Assembly (NCBI GenBank): GCA_018820925.1
Contig: JAHJNJ010000006.1
Coordinates: 1-57,482 of the forward strand
Reading direction: 5' to 3'
DNA length: 57,482 nt
Source: Gammaproteobacteria bacterium
GTDB lineage: Bacteria; Pseudomonadota; Gammaproteobacteria; Burkholderiales; Gallionellaceae
Shown: positions 17,071 through 24,332 of the stretch, in pieces
How the letters are laid out: every line of letters starts with the position of its first letter
Position numbering within the stretch: the first letter of the stretch is position 1
Translations under genes and position numbers: made by a program
Notes under the pieces: generated by a model
What the model was told of the DNA's origin: nothing
Seen by the model: the letters and a program-made list of their open reading frames with translations, nothing else
Database searches by the model: none

Positions 17071-17138
17071 TTCACGCCATCCCGGAAAAAGCCCTTCGAC
17101 ATACTCAGGGCGAACGGCACAAAGCAGTGCATGTTCAT
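17067..17138 (-). CDS. 23-codon mini-ORF coupling hoxF to hoxU
   Basis: Between hoxF and hoxU lies a 72-base frame encoding MNMHCFVPFALSMSKGFFRD and three more residues. Its ATG overlaps the hoxF stop (ATATGA), a strong AAGGAGG lies 7 bases upstream, and its stop overlaps the hoxU ATG. Most of it is a dispersed palindromic repeat (17091-17115, the PFALSMSKG-coding form). The peptide itself is probably not functional. Translating it may hand ribosomes from hoxF to hoxU. Confidence 0.4.
   Translation of the reverse strand: MNMHCFVPFALSMSKGFFRDGVK
17091..17115 (-). repeat. Dispersed TTCGCCCTGAG-type repeat within the hoxF-hoxU spacer
   Basis: On the minus strand this reads GTTCGCCCTGAG followed by TATGTCGAAGGGC. 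It is the same repeat family as at 7650-7678 and 54143-54175, here lodged inside an operon between two subunit genes. Confidence 0.6.
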
Positions 17139-18949
17139 ATTTCCTCCTTCAAATGCGCACCGGCATCGTCGCGTCCGGTCATCTGCCGCGCGCGCGCCAG
17201 CGAGCCGTCGAGGTCGAAGGCGGGGGAGAACATCAGCGATTTCAGTTTGTTCTCGTAGGCGGGGCGGAAATGTTTGAGGGTATGCAGCACCGGGTTGCAG
17301 GCTGTGCGTCCCAGGCCGCAGTGGGAAGTATTCTGCAATACGCTATCAAGATTTTCGATCTCGTTCAGGTCGTATTTTGTGCCGTGACCGGCTGCGATCT
17401 TGTCCATGGTCTGTTTCAGCATCGACGTGCCGACCCGGCAAGGTGTGCAGAAGCCGCAGCTTTCGTGTGCAAAGAAATGCACGTAGTTGCGCGCCACTTC
17501 GAACATATCGCGGCTGTCGTCGAACACCATGAACGCGCCGGCAGTGGGAATGTCCTCGAATCCAAGCTTGCGGCCGAATTCGCTCTCGCCGACGCATACG
17601 CCGGACGGCCCGCTGACTTGAACCGCCCGCGTGTTGACCGCACCGCATTCCTGCAGGATTTCGCGCACCGATACGCCGAACGGATATTCATAAATGCCGG
17701 GGTAGGCGCAATCGCCGGACACCGAAATGAGTTTGCTGCCGGTGGATTTTTCCGTGCCGATGGCGCGGTATTTTTCGGCGCCCATGTGCAGCGCCAGTGC
17801 AGCTTGGCAGAAGGTCTCGACGTTATCCACTGCGGTCGGTTGTTGCATATAACCGTGAGTCACCGGGAACGGCGGACGGCTGCGCGGCACGCCGCGTTTG
17901 CCCTCCAGCGATTCGATGAGCGCCGATTCTTCGCCGCAGATGTATGCACCTGCGCCAAGGTGGATGTCGATGTCGAAATCGAAGCCGCTCTGACCAAGTA
18001 TTTTCGCGCCCAGCAGGTTGTTATCGCGGCGGCGTTGCAATACCGCCTGCAGGGGTTCGAGCATGTAGCGGTATTCGCCGCGCAAATAGAGGAACCCCTT
18101 TTTTGAACCGACCGCCAGGGCACATAACGTCATGCCCTCAAATACCAGGTCGGCCTGCCGGGTCAGCAGCACGCGATCCTTGAACGTGCCCGGTTCGCCC
18201 TCGTCGGCATTGCACACCACGTAATGCTCGGAACCTTGCGCGTTGCGGCAGGCCTCCCATTTCAGTCCGGTGGGGAAACCCGCGCCGCCGCGCCCGCGCA
18301 GGGCGGAGGTCTTGACGGCTTCAACGATCTTTTGCCCGCCCAAAGACAACGCCTTGCGTAACACGTCGCCGGGTGCAAGTGTATTGTCGAGCAACAGGCC
18401 GCTGCGGCGGATATTGTCGTCAACATGAAAAAAATCGGAAGGCCAGTTGTTCAACGGGGTGCGGTTGCGTATCAGTTGCGCGATTTCCTGCACGCGCTGG
18501 TGGGTCAGGCGCGTGATGGCGCGACCGTTGACCAGCAGCGCCGGTCCCTGGTCGCACATGCCGGTGCAGGAAGTGGGGCTGATGCTGACCAGGCCGTCCT
18601 CGGAAACCTTGCCCGGTTGCAGCCACAACTGCTGGCACATCTGTTGCATCAGGGCTTCGCTGCCCAGCATGCGGTCGGTGATGTTGTCCGAGAACAGGAC
18701 GCGGTATTCGCCGTGCGGTTTCAGGTGCAGAAAGGAGTAGAACGAGCCCACGCTCTCGATACGGACACGGGGAATGGACAGTTTTTCGGCCAATCTGGAA
18801 ATGGCCGGCTGCGGAATGTGGCCAAAATACTCTTGCACTTCCCTGAGTATCTGCAGCAACCTGGATGCATCGGTTTGGTGTCTTGCAACCAATTGATCCA
18901 GCCAAATTTGTCTGGAAGCATCAAAACGCAATTCGTTGTCTGGTAGCAT
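17135..18949 (-). CDS. hoxF: Hox hydrogenase diaphorase subunit HoxF (NAD and FMN binding)
   Basis: This is a 604-residue fusion of a NuoE-like and a NuoF-like module. Residues about 1-160 carry the thioredoxin-like [2Fe-2S] domain with SCTGMCDQGPALLVNG near residue 130. NADH and FMN sites are the glycine-rich GRGGAGFPTGLKW (about 225-237) and GEESALIESLEGKRG (about 337-351). The C-terminal ESCGFCTPCRVG (about 515) provides the [4Fe-4S] ligands. It exchanges electrons between NAD(H) and the hydrogenase. It is the first gene of hoxFUYHW, transcribed away from the thioredoxin gene. Confidence 0.96.
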   Translation of the reverse strand: MLPDNELRFDASRQIWLDQLVARHQTDASRLLQILREVQEYFGHIPQPAISRLAEKLSIPRVRIESVGSFYSFLHLKPHGEYRVLFSDNITDRMLGSEALMQQMCQQLWLQPGKVSEDGLVSISPTSCTGMCDQGPALLVNGRAITRLTHQRVQEIAQLIRNRTPLNNWPSDFFHVDDNIRRSGLLLDNTLAPGDVLRKALSLGGQKIVEAVKTSALRGRGGAGFPTGLKWEACRNAQGSEHYVVCNADEGEPGTFKDRVLLTRQADLVFEGMTLCALAVGSKKGFLYLRGEYRYMLEPLQAVLQRRRDNNLLGAKILGQSGFDFDIDIHLGAGAYICGEESALIESLEGKRGVPRSRPPFPVTHGYMQQPTAVDNVETFCQAALALHMGAEKYRAIGTEKSTGSKLISVSGDCAYPGIYEYPFGVSVREILQECGAVNTRAVQVSGPSGVCVGESEFGRKLGFEDIPTAGAFMVFDDSRDMFEVARNYVHFFAHESCGFCTPCRVGTSMLKQTMDKIAAGHGTKYDLNEIENLDSVLQNTSHCGLGRTACNPVLHTLKHFRPAYENKLKSLMFSPAFDLDGSLARARQMTGRDDAGAHLKEEI

Positions 18950-19090
18950 AGCGTCGCCGTTAGAACGTTACCGAAATTGACCCGTGCAGTTTACCTCTAG
19001 TCTGGCAGGAAGCAACAGAATTAGTACATGATAAGTATTAACACGTAAGACGAAGATTATTAACATTCAAAATACAGGAATAGATTAACC
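18950..19090. promoter_or_regulatory. Divergent promoter region between hoxF and the thioredoxin gene
   Basis: This 141-base A/T-rich gap separates the divergently transcribed hox operon and thioredoxin gene, so both promoters should lie here. No convincing sigma-54 (-24/-12) motif was found. AGGAA about 9 bases before the ATG at 19091 is the likely ribosome site of the plus-strand gene. No clear operator was recognised. Confidence 0.45.
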
Positions 19091-19459
19091 ATGCACATGC
19101 ACGACCCCCATCCTTTTTCATACGAAGTGGAAGAAGACAATTTTGACGAGCGCGTGGTCGCCCGTTCACAGGACACCCCAATCCTGCTCGATATCGGTGC
19201 CGACTGGTGTGCGCCGTGCAAGGTACTGGGGCCGCATCTGGAAAGGCTGGTCAGAGAATACGGCGGCAAATTCCTGCTGGCTAAAGTGGATGCGGACGAG
19301 AACATGCGCATCGCCGGAAAACACAAGGTTCGCGGATTTCCGACCGTCATTGCCTACAGTCGAGGCCAGGAATTCGACCGTTTTCACAGTTCGCACCCGG
19401 ATCATTTCCTGCGCCAGTTTATCGATAAGTTGATCGCGCACCATCAAACAGTGCAATAG
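19091..19459 (+). CDS. Thioredoxin-fold protein
   Basis: This 122-residue single-domain thioredoxin has active site DWCAPCKVLG (about residues 38-47) and the conserved cis-Pro loop GFPTVIAY (about 83-90). WCAPC differs from the WCGPC of housekeeping TrxA and is frequent in thioredoxin-like accessory proteins and YbbN N-domains. The N-terminus is His-rich (MHMHDPHP). No signal peptide is visible, so it is cytoplasmic. It is divergent from hoxF; a role in keeping hydrogenase cysteines reduced is possible but only inferred. Confidence 0.85.
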   Translation: MHMHDPHPFSYEVEEDNFDERVVARSQDTPILLDIGADWCAPCKVLGPHLERLVREYGGKFLLAKVDADENMRIAGKHKVRGFPTVIAYSRGQEFDRFHSSHPDHFLRQFIDKLIAHHQTVQ

Positions 19460-20298
19460 CCGGTAACGCCTTCTTTCGCCGGGAGATGAACCATGACCCA
19501 TCTGTTTGAGCCGCCGCGCAGGAATTGGGACAAACGACGGCTTGGCCAAAGCAATATTGGCGTGCTGCGCCGACGGGTTCGCCGGGGCGATAGTTTTGCA
19601 GGGAAGCGGGAAAACGTCCTGTAGCTGACTTCAGTTTTTGCGTGGCAGCATCAACCGACAGAATAACTGCTCCGTTATGTCGAGGCTCTTTTGTTTTTGA
19701 TCTGCGATGTACAAGAGCAAAGCGACCAGTCTCAACTGACCCTCGCGAGTGCGACCCGATGGTTTTGGTTTCTTGTTCATGCGGAAAGCATACGCTTTCG
19801 TATTTGCTGCTACAAGGTGTAGACAGGAACCATTCAAACGTCATTCGCCAACGTATGTTTTCGCTTCACGCGACCGCTATCTCGTCTCTTGGAGATACTT
19901 GCACCTCTCAAACTTGATATAGCGACATACGATATGTGGTATTTGCAGTTGTTTCCGGATGCGATGCGCAGTGCTTACAAATCGGCCAAGAAGAGACGGC
20001 GGCAAATGCTTCTGATGTAGAAACTCGCCGGCATCATTGCCAACCCTGACTCTCCGGTCGACATACCTCTCGCGGCGTGGGCCACAACAAACGCAGGTAG
20101 GCTTCTTCCTGCGGTCAAAGCGGGAGTAGACATGCCCGCGAAAAAAACAGATTGTTTTCTTTGTAAACGCCAATTTAATTACCTTTCTCCGACGCATTTA
20201 CATAAATAGTTATGATTTTTGCGACCAAAAATATTGGCTGCCCGCGACAACAAAATGGGTTGTTCGCATTATTCGTGGCATTTGCCATGATTGGACAA
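19460..20298. other. Gene-poor stretch between the thioredoxin gene and the T6SS cargo island
   Basis: About 840 bases with only short, unconvincing frames. A 49-codon minus-strand frame from 19780 (start MNKKPKPSGRTREGQLRL) and a Cys/Arg-rich frame at 19877-20197 could be decayed genes; neither has a good ribosome site or a family I recognise. Composition is more A/T-rich toward 20200. It borders the truncated immunity gene, so it may hold the junction of an old deletion. Confidence 0.4.
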
Positions 20299-20562
20299 TC
20301 AAGGCCGTGCAATTTTTGTATCAAAATATTTTCGGTTTGGGCTGGGGTGGTCGACTGTCTCGATTTTAGTGCGGTCTACTTCATGCTCCCATCCATTAAT
20401 TTTTGCCACGGTTGGCATTTCAACTACTATTCTCCCTAAACAAACGGGTCGCATGTCTTTTATCAAATCGGACATATTGTTTTCAGCGGCATTGCAGGGG
20501 CAGGCAAAAAGATTATAGCCGCAGAGCACACCTGCCAACAGGTGAGGTATTGCAGCGTCCAT
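20299..20562 (-). pseudogene. Truncated Tli4-like immunity gene (N-terminal fragment)
   Basis: The 87-residue frame matches the first fifth of the intact immunity gene at 22152-23252. It shares HLLAGVLCGYNLFA (signal peptide), NAAENNMSDL and the mature start MRPVCLGRIVVEMPTV. Homology stops just after FDTKI, and a stop follows three codons later; the remaining 270 or so residues are absent. It begins 24 bases after the stop of the third immunity gene. It specifically resembles immunity gene 2, which marks it as the last member of a duplicated block. Confidence 0.8.
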
Positions 20563-20586
20563 GGCTACCAGGAGGAGGGCGCCCCA

Positions 20587-21672
20587 TTACTTCTTTATGG
20601 AATCCGCACCCCATTGATTCTTCGGCCGGGGTTTGATGCCGTTGAGCAGCGCATCCCACAGGGCGAGGAACTCTTTTTCTGTCAGGTTTTTGCTGTAAGG
20701 CTTGTGTGTGTTGTCATCGTGCGTTTGATCGCTTAATGAAACATATATATCGGGTTTGTCCAGCGAATTGGGCTCACCGTAGAACTCGGCATTAGCTTCA
20801 ATAGAAGTTTCGCCATCTATCGTCATCACGGCGACTATTTCTTCGCCTGGTTGGCCGTTTAATGTGCGCTTTCCCTTGCGCAGGAATTTGGTTGCGGCAG
20901 TTATTTCTTTGCCAATATTATCGCCCATCCCAAAAGATCGCTCAATGCGCGCAATCATTCTGGGCTCTTCGGGGGGCTTGCTGGTGCTTTCTGTTTGAAA
21001 TGAAAATGCAACGCCCGGATACTCATTGATCAGTCCCGCTAAAGCGACGCTTTCACCTCTGAAATTACTGCCGGAGAGGACGCCATGCTCTATGCAAAGA
21101 CCAGGGGGGATGCTCATCAAATCCGTGGTTGGCATGGGGATGAAGCTTTTTACTAATTGGGACATACCATCAATATCTTCTGCAAGATATTCGTCAGCAG
21201 TTCGCGAATGGAACATATACTCATATTTGGGCCGCCAAAACATAGTATCAAGTTGATATATTAGGTTGTCACTTTTGTCTTTGCGGTAAACAAATAACTC
21301 ACTATCCGGCGTCAAGCGGATTCCTTTTTTAAATAGAACTCCGTCGGTATCGTGAGGCGACAGCTTCAATTGTCTTTCACGCTGGGCGACTTTGGTATCG
21401 AATGATTTTCGGTTCGGGCTGGGGGTGTCGAGTGATACGATTTTTGTGCCGTCAATTGTTTGATCCCATCCCCCTTCGATTTTGGCCATGGATGGTATTT
21501 CAATCACTAACCGCCCGAAGCAAATTGGCTGCATTGTGGTTGTAAGTTCCGACATAATTTTCTCACCTGTATGAATAGGAGTGGCGTAAAGGTTGCAGGC
21601 ACAAAGCGCAATTGCTAACAAGGCAGGGAACAGATGTTTCCTGTTGAACGCAGTGCCGAGCGGAGCTCTCAT
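20587..21672 (-). CDS. Tli4-like T6SS lipase immunity protein 3
   Basis: This 361-residue predicted periplasmic immunity protein of the Tli4 type would neutralise a Tle phospholipase. The start at 21672 overlaps the stop of the upstream chimera as ATGA, exactly as immunity gene 1 overlaps the lipase stop. The signal peptide covers about residues 1-30 (HLFPALLAIALCACNLYA). The mature part opens with MQPICFGRLVIEIPSMAKI and ends with the conserved FLALWDALLNGIKPRPKNQ. A second in-frame ATG at 21555, with AGGTGA 7 bases upstream, could give a cytosolic form. Its N-terminus (NRKHLF) resembles immunity gene 1. Confidence 0.78.
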   Translation of the reverse strand: MRAPLGTAFNRKHLFPALLAIALCACNLYATPIHTGEKIMSELTTTMQPICFGRLVIEIPSMAKIEGGWDQTIDGTKIVSLDTPSPNRKSFDTKVAQRERQLKLSPHDTDGVLFKKGIRLTPDSELFVYRKDKSDNLIYQLDTMFWRPKYEYMFHSRTADEYLAEDIDGMSQLVKSFIPMPTTDLMSIPPGLCIEHGVLSGSNFRGESVALAGLINEYPGVAFSFQTESTSKPPEEPRMIARIERSFGMGDNIGKEITAATKFLRKGKRTLNGQPGEEIVAVMTIDGETSIEANAEFYGEPNSLDKPDIYVSLSDQTHDDNTHKPYSKNLTEKEFLALWDALLNGIKPRPKNQWGADSIKK

Positions 21673-22085
21673 TTGATATCCTTTGCGATGCGTGCCACAC
21701 AATAGGTTGTGACATCCTTCACCGCTTTATGTATGTAGCTTTCCTGGTGAACGTAGCCTGTCATTTTGGCGACAAACTTGAACTTGGCTTTTGATGCCGA
21801 GTCGGCACCGGAAACTTCTGGCACGGTGCCATCGCCATTGTCTTCAGGTGCAGTCATGTTGTATTCCGATGTAACGCCCCCTGAATCGCTTCGAATTGTA
21901 CCCAGTGCATTGTCTCCCATGGGCGGCGGTATTCCCAATGGGGTGTTTTGAGGATCAAAGTATCTGTTCTTTTTCCACGTGAAATTGGTCCAAGTTTTGT
22001 TCTTGTCGTCCGCACCATAGTGTGAGTTGGCGGAGATGGATTTTAGGGCGGAGAGGGTTGCTGGCGCACCCTTCACTATTTGCAT
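21669..22085 (-). pseudogene. Chimeric orphan: VgrG start joined to a Tle lipase C-terminal tail
   Basis: The frame starts at 22085 behind AGGGGGGAA. The first 20 or so residues (APATLSALKSISANS) match the VgrG1 N-terminus (VESIPALKSIAANS). After that it jumps to HYGADDKNKTWTNFTWKKNR and continues as the last 115 or so residues of the lipase at 24329. It keeps the acid motif NGDGTVPEVSGADSASKAK and the His region but lacks the nucleophile Ser domain, so it cannot be an active lipase. It is the scar of a deletion of about 3.6 kb in a duplicated vgrG-tle block. The frame is open and may still be translated; an in-frame start at 22133 is also possible. Confidence 0.8.
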
Positions 22086-22151
22086 TTCCCCCCTATCAAT
22101 ATCTGGATAGGGGGGAGATGCAGACAATTGCATCACAGTATTATCTTCGGG

Positions 22152-23252
22152 TTATTTCTTGATTGAATCCGCACCCCATTGGTTTTTCGGACGGGGTTTG
22201 ATGCCGTTGAGCAACGCATCCCACAGGGCAAGGAATTCTTTCTCAGTCAGGTTTTTGTTGTAGGGCTTGTGGGTGTTGTCATCGTGTGTTTGGTCGCTCA
22301 ATGAAACCTTGATGTCCGGCTTATCCAGTGAGTTCGGCTCGCCATAGAACTCGGCATCAGCACTCATGTGGGTTACGCCATCTAGAGTGGCTCGCATGAC
22401 TAATTCCTGCCCGTCTTGTCCATTTAGCTTTCGATTGCCTTTTCGTATGAACCTTGTCGCGGCAGATACTTCTTTGCCAATCGCATCACCCATGCCAAAA
22501 GACCGCTCAATGCGTGCAATCATCTTAGGCTCTTCGGGGCCGCGATCTGTGCTTTCCGTTGAGAATGAGAAGAATAAGCCGGGATATTCTTCAATCAGCC
22601 CGCCTATAGAAACGCTTTCACCCCGGAATTCGTTTCCGATGACAACGCCATGCTCAATGCACAGGCCGGTGGGGATGCTCAGCAAGTCGATGGTGGGTGG
22701 GGTGGGGTGGTAGTTATTTACGACCTTTGTGATGCGAGCAATTCCAGTATCAAGATATTTATTGGTGGTTTCGGTATGGAACAGATACTCAAACGATGGT
22801 TGCCAAAACAGGGCGTCAAGTTGATACATGCGATGATCGACTTTTCCTTTTCGATAAACCAGTAACTCACTTTCAGGCGTCAAACGGATTCTATTTTTGA
22901 ATAAAACCCCGTCGGTATCATTCGGCGAAGTCCTGAGAAGCTTTTCACGCTGTGTAATTTTTGTATCAAAGGCTTTTCGGCTCGGGCTAGGGTGGTCGAG
23001 CGACTCGATTATGGTGTCATCGACTGTTTGTTCCCATCCCCGAATTTTAGACACGGTGGGTATTTCGATTACTAACCGTCCGAAGCAAACGGGCCGCATG
23101 TTTTTTGTCAGATCAGACATAGTGCTTTCAGCAGCATTACTGGGGCTGGCAAAAAGATCATATCCACAGAGCGCACCTGCTAACAGAGCAGTTAGCAGGT
23201 GGCCTACAGAAGTATTGCATCGACTAATACTGACTAAAGAAGAGCGTGCCAT
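22152..23252 (-). CDS. Tli4-like T6SS lipase immunity protein 2
   Basis: The protein is 366 residues. The N-terminal signal peptide includes HLLTALLAGALCGYDLFA (about residues 18-35). The mature domain starts MRPVCFGRLVIEIPTVSKI, has the central LLSIPTGLCIEHGVV and RGESVSIGGLIEEYPG motifs, and ends FLALWDALLNGIKPRPKNQ, the Tli4 C-terminal signature. The ATG follows directly on the stop of immunity gene 1. An internal Met sits at 23120 but lacks a clear ribosome site. It is predicted to protect the periplasm or membrane against the neighbouring lipase. Confidence 0.8.
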   Translation of the reverse strand: MARSSLVSISRCNTSVGHLLTALLAGALCGYDLFASPSNAAESTMSDLTKNMRPVCFGRLVIEIPTVSKIRGWEQTVDDTIIESLDHPSPSRKAFDTKITQREKLLRTSPNDTDGVLFKNRIRLTPESELLVYRKGKVDHRMYQLDALFWQPSFEYLFHTETTNKYLDTGIARITKVVNNYHPTPPTIDLLSIPTGLCIEHGVVIGNEFRGESVSIGGLIEEYPGLFFSFSTESTDRGPEEPKMIARIERSFGMGDAIGKEVSAATRFIRKGNRKLNGQDGQELVMRATLDGVTHMSADAEFYGEPNSLDKPDIKVSLSDQTHDDNTHKPYNKNLTEKEFLALWDALLNGIKPRPKNQWGADSIKK

Positions 23253-24332
23253 TTATTGCTTGATTGAATCTGCACCCCATTGGTTTTTCGGTCGGGGTTT
23301 GATGCCGTTGAGCAGCGTATCCCAAAGGGTGATGAATTCTTTTTCTGTTAGGTTCTTGTTGTAGGGCTTGTGGGTATTGTCGTCGTGAGTTTGATCGCTT
23401 AATGAAACATTGATGTTCGGTTTGTCCAGCGAGTTTGGCTCGCCGTAGAACTCGGCGTTTGCTTCGTAAGAAGTAATGCCATCAAGTGTCATCACGGCGA
23501 TAATTTCCTGACCATCCAGCCCATTGAGTTTACGGCGGCCTTTTCGGATGAATCGGGTAGCTGCTGTAATCTCATTGCCCATTTTGTCGCCCATGCCAAA
23601 AGAGCGTTCAATGCGCTCGATCATTCTGGGTTCTTCGGGGCCTTGATCGGTGGATTGTGTCGAGAACGAAAAAAACAGCCCAGGATATTCCTCAATCAGC
23701 CCGCCGATGGCGACGCTTTCACCTCGAAACTCGTTGCCGGTAACGACGCCATGTTCGATGCATAGGCCGGGGGGGAGGCTCAGCAAGTCGGTGGTAACGG
23801 ATGGGGTGGGGATGAAGTTCTTTACGACTTTGGTGATTCGAGCTATGCCTGCGTCAAAATACTTGTCAGTGGTTTCTGCATGAAACAGATATTCAAAGGT
23901 AGGCTGCCAGAATGGGGCGTCAAGTTGATATAGGAAGTGGTCATATCTATCTTCACGATAGACAAGCAGCTCACTATCCGGAGTTAAGCGAATTCTGTTT
24001 TTAAAAAGCACTCCTTCCGTATTGTGAGGCGAAGACCTTAATTGTCTTTCTTGCTGTGCAATTTTTGTATCGAAAGATTTTCGGTTTGGGCTGTGGTGGT
24101 CGACTGTCTTGATTTTAGTGCGGTCTACTTCATGCTCCCATCCTTTGATTTTTGACACTGTGGGTACTTCGATTACTAATCGTCCGAAGCAAACGGGCTG
24201 CATGCTTTTTGTAAGGTCGTTCATGTTTTTATCACCTGTGTTAATGGTGGCGGCGTGGAGGTTGTTACCGCAGAGTGTAACAATCAATAGCGCCTGAAAT
24301 AAATGCTTTCTGTTCGGGAGCAGTTTCATCAA
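23253..24332 (-). CDS. Tli4-like T6SS lipase immunity protein 1
   Basis: This 359-residue protein is the immunity gene directly behind the lipase (ATGA overlap at 24329-24332). Signal peptide: residues about 1-27 (LFQALLIVTLCGNNLHA). Mature start MQPVCFGRLVIEVPTVSKI; shared central motifs LLSLPPGLCIEHGVV and RGESVAIGGLIEEYPG; C-terminus LLNGIKPRPKNQ. An internal ATG at 24224 is preceded by AGGTGA at 7 bases, suggesting a second, signal-less product. The C-terminal 60 residues are nearly identical in all three intact paralogues, while the middles diverge. Confidence 0.82.
   Translation of the reverse strand: MMKLLPNRKHLFQALLIVTLCGNNLHAATINTGDKNMNDLTKSMQPVCFGRLVIEVPTVSKIKGWEHEVDRTKIKTVDHHSPNRKSFDTKIAQQERQLRSSPHNTEGVLFKNRIRLTPDSELLVYREDRYDHFLYQLDAPFWQPTFEYLFHAETTDKYFDAGIARITKVVKNFIPTPSVTTDLLSLPPGLCIEHGVVTGNEFRGESVAIGGLIEEYPGLFFSFSTQSTDQGPEEPRMIERIERSFGMGDKMGNEITAATRFIRKGRRKLNGLDGQEIIAVMTLDGITSYEANAEFYGEPNSLDKPNINVSLSDQTHDDNTHKPYNKNLTEKEFITLWDTLLNGIKPRPKNQWGADSIKQ

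Noticed and set aside
19419-19844. 141-codon minus-strand frame after the thioredoxin gene
   Set aside because: It overlaps the thioredoxin 3' end, and has no ribosome site and no recognisable domain; it was treated as non-coding within the gene-poor stretch.
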